The notes beneath the pieces are model-generated. The model made no database searches. It had not been told where the DNA came from and saw only the letters and a program-made list of their open reading frames with translations. Positions 16,932 through 25,531 of a stretch of DNA of 64,000 bases are shown one piece after another. The first letter of the stretch is position 1. Every line of letters starts with the position of its first letter. This stretch comes from an uncultured Oscillospiraceae bacterium (lineage in GTDB: Bacteria > Bacillota > Clostridia > Oscillospirales > Oscillospiraceae): NCBI GenBank assembly GCA_934572335.1, contig CAKTKU010000002.1, positions 124,001 to 188,000 of the forward strand, read 5' to 3'. The position numbers were made by a program, and so were the translations under genes.

Positions 16932-17516
16932 TCATATGCTCCTTCAATATCTTTATAAACTCCCGCAGAGCCTTGCCCCTGTGGGATATTGCGTTCTTTT
17001 CCTCGGGCGTCAGCTCCGCCATGCCGCGCTGCTGCCCCAGCGGGCGGAACACGGGGTCGTAGCCGAAGCCGTTCGTGCCGCGCGGGGCGGAAAGTATCTC
17101 CCCCTCGCATTCGCCCCGGCTGCGGAGCACCGTGCCGTCTGGCAGCGTGCAGCATATGCAGCAGACAAAGCGCGCCGCTCTGTTCTTCTCATCGCCGAGC
17201 TTTAAAAGGAGATAGCCGTACCTCTCGGCGTCCGTGGCATCATGCCCCGGACCGTAGCGCGCGGAGTACACCCCCGGCTCGCCGCCGAGCGCGTCCACCA
17301 TGAGACCGGAATCATCCGCCACGGCGGCGCAGCCTGTCGCGGCGGTGACGGCGGAGGCCTTGAGATAGGCGTTCTCCTCAAAGGTCGTGCCCGTCTCGTC
17401 CACCTCGAAGTCGCATCCGGCCTCGCGCTGGCTTATAAGCTCTATATCCATTCCTGCCACAAGCTCCCGAAACTCGCGGAGCTTGTTCATATTATTGCTT
17501 GCAAGTATCAGTTTCA

Positions 17517-17520
<4 letters not shown>
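16915..17520 (-). CDS. rdgB: XTP/dITP diphosphatase (RdgB/HAM1)
   Basis: A 201-residue house-cleaning pyrophosphatase that removes non-canonical purine nucleotides. Signature motifs are LILASNNMNKLREF at the start, ETGTTFEENAYLKA, AVADDSGLMVDALGG, and GTNGFGYDPVF. Its ATG overlaps the ftsY stop in an ATGATG arrangement. Confidence 0.96.
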
Positions 17521-18422
<902 letters not shown>

Positions 18423-18431
18423 GTTCTCGCG

Positions 18432-21400
18432 TCACTCCTCTATCGTTTTCTGCGCGGTCTCAAGGTCAAGCTCAATGACCGTGGACACGCCCTTTTCCTG
18501 CATGGTCACGCCGTAGAGCATGTCCGCCTCTTCCATTGTGCCGCGGCGGTGCGTGATGACCAGAAACTGCGTCTTGTCGGACATGCGGCGCATATACTGC
18601 GCGTAGCGGTTGACGTTCGCCTCGTCCAGCGCCGCCTCTATCTCGTCCATCACGCAAAACGGCGTCGGGCGCACCTTGAGGATGGCGAAGTACAGCGCGA
18701 TGGCGACGAACGCCATCTCACCGCCGGACATGAGGCTGATGTTGGAAAGCGCCTTGCCGGGCGGCTGCACCTTGATGTCGATGCCGCAGTTGAGCACATC
18801 GTTCTCATCCTCGAGGATAAGCGCTGCCTTGCCGCCGCCGAAAAGCTCCAGAAACGTCTGGCGGAAGCACTCGTCGATCTCCTTGAAGCGCGCGGTGAAC
18901 ACGCTTTTCATCTCGCCCGTTATCTCGTTGATGATGCCCACAAGCTCGCTCTTCGCCTTGTCAACGTCGTCGCGCTGTCCGGCAAGGAACTCATAGCGGG
19001 TGTTCACGCGCTCATATTCGTCTATCGCGCCGATGTTCGGGCTACCGAGGGAGCTTATCTCGCGCCGCAGCTCGCCGATGGCGCGGTTCGCCTTCTGCAG
19101 GTTCGGCACCTCCTGCCGCAGCGCTGTCGCCGCGCTGTGGCTGAGTTCATAATTATCCCAGAGCTTGTCGAGGATGCTCTTCTCCTCCATGTCCGCAGCG
19201 AGCTTTTTCTGCTCGATGCGCGCGCAGCGGCGCTCAAGGTCGAGAATGTCGGAATTGCGCTGCTGGGCGTTTTTGTCGTTCTGGGTGCGCTTGCCCTCAA
19301 GCTCAAGCTTTTGGGCGGATATATCGGCGATCTCCGCGCGAATGGCGGCGGTCTTTTCGTTTATTTCGGCGAGCTGCCGCTCCTTTTCCGCCTGACGCGC
19401 GTGCAGCTCGTCTATGCGCTTGGCGTGCGTGTCAACAAGGGCGCGGCGCGCCTCGCTGTCGCCGGTAAGGCTTTGCAGCAGCGCCTTGAGCTGCGCGCAG
19501 GAGCTGTCCGTCGCGCGCTTTTCCGCCTCGAACGAGGACTGGCGGCTTTTCAGCTCCGCCTGATCCTCCAGCGCCATATCAAGCTGATAGCGCACCGAGG
19601 AGAGCGAGGACTTTGCCCGCTCAAGCTCATCGGCGCATTCCTTTTCCCGCTCGACGAGCTTTGCCCGCTGCCGTCTCAGCTTTTCCAGCTCGTTCGCGCG
19701 CGAGAGTATGCCGCTGCCGCGCGCGGCGCTGCCGCCGGTCATAGAGCCGCCGGCATTGATGAGCTGTCCGTCGAGCGTGACGATGCGCAGGGTGTTGCCG
19801 CTCTGCTTTGCCATGCGCACGGCGTCCGCCAGCGTCTCCGCCACGACGGTGCGCCCGAGGAGGTTTGCAAAAACGCTCTTATACTTATCGTCAAAGCGCG
19901 CCAGATCAAAGGCGACTCCGACAAAGCCGGGGTCGCGCTCGGGCACGTTGGTGATGACCGTGCCGCGTATCGCGTCGAGCGGCAGAAATGTCGCGCGTCC
20001 CGCGTCCGCGCGCTTGAGCATCTCAATGGCGCTGCGTCCGTCGTTCTGCGTGTCGACAACGATGTTCTGCGCTGCGCCGCCGAGCGCGGTCTCTATCGCG
20101 AGGGCGCACTCCGCGTCCGCGCGCACAAGGTTTGCAACCGGACCGTGCACGCCGCGCAGATTGCCGCGCGATGCCTCGCGCATGACGGTCTTGACCGCCT
20201 TGGAATAGCCCTCGAAGTCCTTTTCCATCTCCGCAAGCATCGCGATGCGCGAATCCATGCTGCGCGCGTCGATCTGCAGCTTGGTGGAGCGCTCCGTCAC
20301 GGCGGAAAGCGCGTCCTCGCGGCTTTTAAGCTTCATGCGGCAGCCGTCGAGCACATTGGCGTTGGACTGCTGCTCCTCCGCGAGGGAGGATAGCTCATCC
20401 GAAAGCTCGCTTATGCGCGCCTCGGCGTCGTTGATGCGCCCTTGTATCTCGCCCACGCGGCTCTCCTGCTCGGCAAGCTCGCGCAGGGTGCGCTCGCGGC
20501 TTTCAATGCTGCTTTCCACATTCGCCTTTATCACGGCGATGCCCGCCTCGCACTCGGACGCCGCCGCCGCGCTCGCGGAAAGGCGCTCGCGCGCACGCTC
20601 GCTCTCTATATCCTTCTGGTGCATGCGCTCAAGTATGCTGTCGGACGAGGCGTAAAGCGCCTCAAGCTCGTGCTTGGCGCGCTCAAGCTCTCCCTTGACC
20701 TGCTCATACTCGGCGTTGACCGCCTCGGCGTCGGCGCGGAGCTTGTCCAGCGTCGTCATCCACACGGATATTTCCTGTATTCTCAGCTCGTCGCGCAGTT
20801 TTAGATAGCGCTTGGCGGTCTCCGCCTGCTTTTTCAGCGGGCCGACCTGCATTTCAAGCTCCTCTATCTTGTCATTGATGCGCAGGAGGTTTTCCTCGGT
20901 CTTGGCAAGCTTGCTCTCCGCCTCCTCCTTGCGGTAGCGGTAGCGCGATATGCCCGCCGCCTCTTCGAATATCTCGCGCCGGTCGGCGCTCTTGGAGGAG
21001 ACGATGTCGGCGATTCTGCCCTGACCGATAATGGAATAGCCGTCGCGCCCAAGCCCCGTGTCCATGAGGAGGCTGTTGATATCCTTGAGGCGGACGGGCT
21101 GCTTGTTGATGTAATACTCGCTGTCGCCGCTGCGGTAATAGCGGCGGGTGAGCATGATCTCGCTGCTGTCGCTGTCGAAGATATGGGCGGAGTTGTCGAT
21201 GATGAGGCTGACCTGCGCGAAGCCCAGCGCGCCGCGCTTCTCCGTGCCGCCGAATATGACGTCCTCCATCTTGCTGCCGCGCAGTGCCTTTGTGCGCTGC
21301 TCGCCCATGACCCAGAGGATTGCGTCGGATATGTTCGACTTGCCCGAGCCGTTCGGACCGACGATCGCGGTTATATCCTTTTCAAATGTGAGACGGGTCT

Positions 21401-21449
21401 TGTCCGCGAAGGACTTGAATCCCTGTATCTCCAATGCCTTTAAGTACAA
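18432..21449 (-). CDS. smc: chromosome segregation protein SMC, short-armed
   Basis: A 1005-residue SMC ATPase for chromosome compaction with ScpA/ScpB. The Walker A lysine is Lys37 (GPNGSGKSN), the ABC signature is MSGGEMAFVA with its serine at 908, and Walker B is FCVMDEIEAALDEAN. A standard hinge domain lies at roughly 415-560 (RGVHGPVANLV to GGSMTGGSAARG). The start is TTG at 21449 with a GAGGTC site upstream. B. subtilis Smc has 1186 residues with the same Lys37 but signature Ser1090, so the two coiled-coil arms together are about 180 residues shorter here, split between both sides of the hinge. Confidence 0.95.
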   Translation of the reverse strand: MYLKALEIQGFKSFADKTRLTFEKDITAIVGPNGSGKSNISDAILWVMGEQRTKALRGSKMEDVIFGGTEKRGALGFAQVSLIIDNSAHIFDSDSSEIMLTRRYYRSGDSEYYINKQPVRLKDINSLLMDTGLGRDGYSIIGQGRIADIVSSKSADRREIFEEAAGISRYRYRKEEAESKLAKTEENLLRINDKIEELEMQVGPLKKQAETAKRYLKLRDELRIQEISVWMTTLDKLRADAEAVNAEYEQVKGELERAKHELEALYASSDSILERMHQKDIESERARERLSASAAAASECEAGIAVIKANVESSIESRERTLRELAEQESRVGEIQGRINDAEARISELSDELSSLAEEQQSNANVLDGCRMKLKSREDALSAVTERSTKLQIDARSMDSRIAMLAEMEKDFEGYSKAVKTVMREASRGNLRGVHGPVANLVRADAECALAIETALGGAAQNIVVDTQNDGRSAIEMLKRADAGRATFLPLDAIRGTVITNVPERDPGFVGVAFDLARFDDKYKSVFANLLGRTVVAETLADAVRMAKQSGNTLRIVTLDGQLINAGGSMTGGSAARGSGILSRANELEKLRRQRAKLVEREKECADELERAKSSLSSVRYQLDMALEDQAELKSRQSSFEAEKRATDSSCAQLKALLQSLTGDSEARRALVDTHAKRIDELHARQAEKERQLAEINEKTAAIRAEIADISAQKLELEGKRTQNDKNAQQRNSDILDLERRCARIEQKKLAADMEEKSILDKLWDNYELSHSAATALRQEVPNLQKANRAIGELRREISSLGSPNIGAIDEYERVNTRYEFLAGQRDDVDKAKSELVGIINEITGEMKSVFTARFKEIDECFRQTFLELFGGGKAALILEDENDVLNCGIDIKVQPPGKALSNISLMSGGEMAFVAIALYFAILKVRPTPFCVMDEIEAALDEANVNRYAQYMRRMSDKTQFLVITHRRGTMEEADMLYGVTMQEKGVSTVIELDLETAQKTIEE

Positions 21450-21470
21450 ATGAATGACCTCAACTAATCA

Positions 21471-21494
21471 AATAACTTGTTTTAACAAGTTATT
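21471..21494. repeat. palindrome over the smc start site
   Basis: AATAACTTG (21471-21479) and CAAGTTATT (21486-21494) form a perfect 9-bp inverted repeat. It overlaps the last bases of the -10 box and the expected start of transcription, so it could be an operator or a 5'-end mRNA hairpin. Confidence 0.55.
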
Positions 21495-21520
21495 ATACTA
21501 TACTTTTTCATCCTTTTCAA
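21492..21520 (-). promoter_or_regulatory. internal promoter for smc-ftsY and following genes
   Basis: TTGAAA (21515-21520), 17 bases, perfect TATAAT (21492-21497) on the minus strand. The -35 box lies within the last codons of the radical SAM gene, so smc and what follows can be transcribed apart from the upstream genes. Confidence 0.7.
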
Positions 21521-22532
21521 CGGAAATCACGGCGATTTCGCCGTCATTGAGCGCCAAGGGGCGTATTTTCAGCGATTTAAGCTGAAAACGCGCGGTGAGA
21601 TAGTCAATATTTCGTCTGTGCTGTCCAATCATTTGGCTGAGCTTTGCCGCGTTCACGCCGAGTGTGACGGCGCTGCCGGGTGCGATATTCTCCTCCGTGA
21701 GGAGCGCTTCCGCCCCGGTGCGCATTATCCTGCTGCGCACAAGCTCGCCCAGTGCGGGATGATACGCCCCGCCCGCCGCCGCGCCGCCGGACAGCTCCTC
21801 CGTCGGGTTGAGCCCGAGACGGATGATGGGTATGCCGGCGCGCTCGAACATCGGCACTATCCGCGCGCAGTATTCCACCGCGTCCTCCACCGTGTGCTCC
21901 TTATACCGCCCCGTCTGCCAGAGATCATAGAGCGCCGTGTCGCGCACGATGACCGTGGGGTAGATGCGCACGCCGTCCGGCTCAAGGGCGATGATGCGCC
22001 GCGCCGTCTCGACGCACCGCTCCGGCGTGTCGCCGGGCAGCCCCGTCATCATCTGCAGAATGAGCTGGAAGCCCGCCGCGCGTATCGCGCGGGAGGCATT
22101 CTCCACATCAGCGGCGGTATGCCCGCGCCCGGAGAGCGCCAAGACCTCGTCGCACATTGACTGCGCGCCGAGCTCGATGGTCTCCACGCCGTATTCCCGC
22201 AGCCGCGCGAGCACCGCGCCGTCTATCGCGTCCGGGCGTGTGGAAAGGCGCACCGCGTCTATCTCCCCCGCGTCAAGATGCCGCTTTGCCGCGGCGAGCA
22301 GCGCCGTCTGCTGCGGCACGGGGATGGCGGTGAAGCTGCCCCCGTAAAACGCCAATTGCCGCTTTGCCCCTGTGCGGGGCAAGGCGGCGGCTTGCTCTAT
22401 TGCTTTGTCAACATCGGCGGCGACGGCGGGTTCGGTACTGCCGGATATTCTGCGCTGGTTGCAGAACACGCAGTCATTCGGGCAGCCGAGATGCGGCACG
22501 AACACCGGGATTATGCTCTCCCGCGCGCTCAT
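21498..22532 (-). CDS. Elp3-like radical SAM protein
   Basis: A 344-residue radical SAM protein with cluster cysteines Cys17, Cys21 and Cys24 (GCPNDCVFC, spacing CX3CX2C). Further Elp3-type features are QLAFYGGSFTAIP, the LSTRPD segment and ETIELGAQSM. It lacks the acetyltransferase half of true Elp3. Genes of this type are commonly found between rnc and smc in Clostridia, but their substrate is not established. A four-base overlap links it to rnc. Confidence 0.85.
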   Translation of the reverse strand: MSARESIIPVFVPHLGCPNDCVFCNQRRISGSTEPAVAADVDKAIEQAAALPRTGAKRQLAFYGGSFTAIPVPQQTALLAAAKRHLDAGEIDAVRLSTRPDAIDGAVLARLREYGVETIELGAQSMCDEVLALSGRGHTAADVENASRAIRAAGFQLILQMMTGLPGDTPERCVETARRIIALEPDGVRIYPTVIVRDTALYDLWQTGRYKEHTVEDAVEYCARIVPMFERAGIPIIRLGLNPTEELSGGAAAGGAYHPALGELVRSRIMRTGAEALLTEENIAPGSAVTLGVNAAKLSQMIGQHRRNIDYLTARFQLKSLKIRPLALNDGEIAVISVEKDEKV

Positions 22533-23206
22533 GCGTTCATCCCCTCCAGCGCCTGACGCGCCGCCATCTGCTCCGCCTCTTTCTTCGTTCTGCCGCTGCC
22601 TTCGCCCGCCGCGACGCCGTTGATGTACACGCCGAAGCGGAACGTCTTGCAGTGGTCGGGACCGCTCTCGCCGATGAGCTCATAGCTTATGTGCTGGTCG
22701 CGCTTGCGCTGCACCAGCTCCTGAAGCCGGGTCTTATAATCGTCCGAGCAGTGCTGATCCCCCAGCTCCGCGCGGGAGAGTATCTTCTCCATGATGAAGC
22801 GCCGGGATTCATCCATGCTGCCGGTGTCGATATACATCGCCGCGATGATGGACTCCACCATATCGGCCAGTATCGAGGCGCGCTCGCGCCCGCCGGTGTG
22901 CTCCTCCCCGCGGCCAAGGCGCATATACTGCCCCAGCCCAAGCTCAAGCGCCACGCGGTGCAGGCTCGCCTCGCACACAAGCTCGGCGCGCAGACGCGTC
23001 ATGCGCCCCTCGGGGAGCTTCGGCTCGTGCCGGTAGAGGAAGTCCGCCGTCACAACGCCGAGAATGGAATCGCCCAGAAACTCCAGCCGCTCATAGCTCT
23101 CCGCGCCGCCGTGGCGCTCGTTGGCGTATGAGCTGTGCGTGAGCGCGGTGGTGAGCAGCGCCTTATTTTTGAATGTGTAGCCTATCCCGGCCTCAAGCTT
23201 GTCCAT
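22529..23206 (-). CDS. rnc: ribonuclease III
   Basis: A 225-residue double-strand RNA endonuclease that processes rRNA precursors. The catalytic signature ERLEFLGDSILG spans about residues 39-50, the second acidic cluster is in DMVESIIAAMYID, and the C-terminal part (KTRLQELVQ through GSGRTKKEAEQMAARQAL) is a dsRNA-binding domain. It overlaps plsX at its start. Confidence 0.97.
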   Translation of the reverse strand: MDKLEAGIGYTFKNKALLTTALTHSSYANERHGGAESYERLEFLGDSILGVVTADFLYRHEPKLPEGRMTRLRAELVCEASLHRVALELGLGQYMRLGRGEEHTGGRERASILADMVESIIAAMYIDTGSMDESRRFIMEKILSRAELGDQHCSDDYKTRLQELVQRKRDQHISYELIGESGPDHCKTFRFGVYINGVAAGEGSGRTKKEAEQMAARQALEGMNA

Positions 23207-24221
23207 TTTCCTCTTCGCCCTTGATCTTCATGTATTCGATATTCGCGTTTATGTCGCTGATAAGCCCGGAGCCGGCAAAAGCGATCGCCTGACGCACGGC
23301 GGCGAAGATGCTCGCCGCGTTGGACGACCCGTGCGCCTTCACAACGGGCTTGGATATGCCGATGAGCGCCGTGCCGCCGACCTCGTTGACGTCCATGGAC
23401 TTCTTCATTTCCTTAAGATCGCTCTTCAGTACGGCGGCGGCGAGCTTATTGACGGTGCTCTTGTAGAAAACGCCCTTGAGCGCGCCCATCATGAACTTTA
23501 TGACGCCCTCCGTCGTTTTCAGCAGGACATTGCCCGTGAAGCCGTCCGTCACGACGACCTCTGCCTTGCCCGCGAACACGTCTGTTCCCTCAACGTTGCC
23601 CACGAAGTTTATCCTGCCCTCGTCGCCCGCCTTTTTCAGCAGGGCGAACGCCTGATGCTGCAAGGTGCCGCCCTTGGTGTCCTCCGTGCCGACGTTCAAA
23701 AGACCCACGCGCGGGGCTTCACAGCCCATGAGCTTGCGCGCATAAAAGCTGCCCATGAACGCGAATTGCAGCAGATATTCCGCCGTGCACTCCACATTCG
23801 CGCCGCAGTCGATGAGCATGACGCCGTGCTCCCCCGCGGGAAGAACGGGCGCGAGCGCCGCGCGGCGTATGCCGCGGATGCGCTTGACCGTGAGCGTCGC
23901 GCCTGTCAGAAGCGCGCCGGTGCTGCCCGCCGAGACGACCGCGTCCCCCGCGCCGTCGCGCAGGAGATTGAGCGCCACCGCCATGGAGGAATCCTTCTTG
24001 CGGCGGATGGCGGTGCTGGGGTCGTCCTCCATGGTGACGACCTCCGTCGCGTTGACGACGTCTATATCATCGCAGCCCTCCGCGGCAAGGCACTCGCGCA
24101 CGCGCTCTTCAATGCCGACGAGCGTGACGTCCACGCCCAGCTCGCGCTTTGCGCGCACCGCGCCCTTTACGATCTCTTCCGGGGCGTTGTCGCCGCCCAT
24201 TGCGTCGATTATTATCCTCAC
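23193..24221 (-). CDS. plsX: phosphate acyltransferase PlsX
   Basis: A 342-residue enzyme converting acyl-ACP and phosphate to acyl-phosphate for phosphatidic acid synthesis. Recognisable blocks are IIIDAMGGDNAPEEIVKGA at the start, MVTFEDDPSxAIRRKKDSS-type region here as MEDDPSTAIRRKKDSSM, SAGSTGALL, and VVTDGFTGNVLLKTTEG. Unlike many Firmicutes, no fab or acpP genes stand between plsX and rnc. Confidence 0.96.
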   Translation of the reverse strand: MRIIIDAMGGDNAPEEIVKGAVRAKRELGVDVTLVGIEERVRECLAAEGCDDIDVVNATEVVTMEDDPSTAIRRKKDSSMAVALNLLRDGAGDAVVSAGSTGALLTGATLTVKRIRGIRRAALAPVLPAGEHGVMLIDCGANVECTAEYLLQFAFMGSFYARKLMGCEAPRVGLLNVGTEDTKGGTLQHQAFALLKKAGDEGRINFVGNVEGTDVFAGKAEVVVTDGFTGNVLLKTTEGVIKFMMGALKGVFYKSTVNKLAAAVLKSDLKEMKKSMDVNEVGGTALIGISKPVVKAHGSSNAASIFAAVRQAIAFAGSGLISDINANIEYMKIKGEEENGQA

Positions 24222-25531
24222 AGTCTGAATACCTCCTTGGTCAGAAGCTTGTCTATTATCTCAATCGAGCGCCGGGATATTTCGGCGTTCTTGTTTCTCT
24301 TTCCCTTTACTCTGTACCCCAGCGGCGTGATGATGCCGAAGTTGATGTTCATCGGCTGGAAATCGCCCACGCTGCCGCCGGAGATGTACTCCGCCAGCGC
24401 GCCTATCGCGGTCTCCTGCGGGAGGTCCACGCTCTCAAGCCCAAGCACGCGCGCGGCGGTCTCTATGCCGACGAGCATGCCCGACGCGGCGGATTCCACA
24501 TAACCCTCAACGCCGGTCATCTGCCCGGCAAAGCTTATCCGCTCGTCGGAGCGCAGACGGTAGTACCTGTCGAGGAGCTTTGGGCTGTTGAGATAGGTGT
24601 TTCGGTGCATGACGCCGTAGCGCACGAACTCCGCGTCGTGCAGCGCCGGGATCATGGAGAACACGCGCTTCTGCTCGCCCCAGGTGAGGTGCGTCTGGAA
24701 GCCGACGATGTTGTAGATCGTCCCCTCGGCGTTGTCGCGCCTGAGCTGCACCACGGCGTAATTCTCTCTCCCCGTGCGCGGGTCGATGAGCCCCACGGGC
24801 TTGAGCGGGCCGTAGCGCAGGGTGTCCACCCCGCGGCGCGCCATGACCTCCACCGGCATGCAGCCTTCAAACACGCCCGCGTCGTCAAAGCCGTGCACCT
24901 CCGCCTCCTTCGCGCGCACAAGCTCGCCCACGAAGGCGAGATACTCGTCCTTATCCATCGGGCAGTTGACGTAGTCCGCCGTGCCCTTGTCGTAGCGCGA
25001 GGCGAAAAACGCGCTCGACATATCCACGCTCTCCAGCGTGACGATGGGGGCGACAGCGTCGTAAAAATGCAGGTCGCTCTCCGGGCAAAGCGCGGCGATC
25101 TTCTCCGCGATGGCGTCGCTTGAGAGCGGTCCCGTCGCGATGACGACCGTGCCCTCAGGTATTTCAGTTGCCTCGGCGGAGACAAGCTCAATATTCCCGC
25201 ACGCTTTCAGCCTGTCCGTGATATATCTCGAAAAGCCCTCTCTGTCCACGGCGAGCGCGCCGCCCGCCGCGACGCGGTTTGCGTCGGCGCTCTCCATGAT
25301 GAGCGAGCCGAGGCGGCGCATCTCCTCCTTCAGCAGCCCCACCGCGTTCGTCAGCTCATCGCTGCGCAGGGAGTTGGAGCAGACAAGCTCCGCAAAATAT
25401 TCGGATGTATGTGCCGGGGTCATCTTCGCGGGCTTCATCTCCACAAGGCGCACCGGAACGCCGCGCTTGGCAAGCTGCCACGCGCACTCGCTCCCGGCGA
25501 GCCCCGCGCCCAGGACAGTCACTTTTTCCAT
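24218..25531 (-). CDS. trmFO: folate-dependent tRNA m5U54 methyltransferase TrmFO
   Basis: A 437-residue FAD protein that methylates U54 in the tRNA T-loop using methylene-tetrahydrofolate. The FAD-binding start is VTVLGAGLAGSECAWQL; VCSNSLRSDELTNAVGLLKEEMR, broken here as SNSLRSDELTNAVG, and YVESAASGMLVGIE are typical family blocks. It overlaps plsX by four bases and shares its first base with the last base of the topA stop, continuing the tight operon. Confidence 0.96.
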   Translation of the reverse strand: MEKVTVLGAGLAGSECAWQLAKRGVPVRLVEMKPAKMTPAHTSEYFAELVCSNSLRSDELTNAVGLLKEEMRRLGSLIMESADANRVAAGGALAVDREGFSRYITDRLKACGNIELVSAEATEIPEGTVVIATGPLSSDAIAEKIAALCPESDLHFYDAVAPIVTLESVDMSSAFFASRYDKGTADYVNCPMDKDEYLAFVGELVRAKEAEVHGFDDAGVFEGCMPVEVMARRGVDTLRYGPLKPVGLIDPRTGRENYAVVQLRRDNAEGTIYNIVGFQTHLTWGEQKRVFSMIPALHDAEFVRYGVMHRNTYLNSPKLLDRYYRLRSDERISFAGQMTGVEGYVESAASGMLVGIETAARVLGLESVDLPQETAIGALAEYISGGSVGDFQPMNINFGIITPLGYRVKGKRNKNAEISRRSIEIIDKLLTKEVFRL

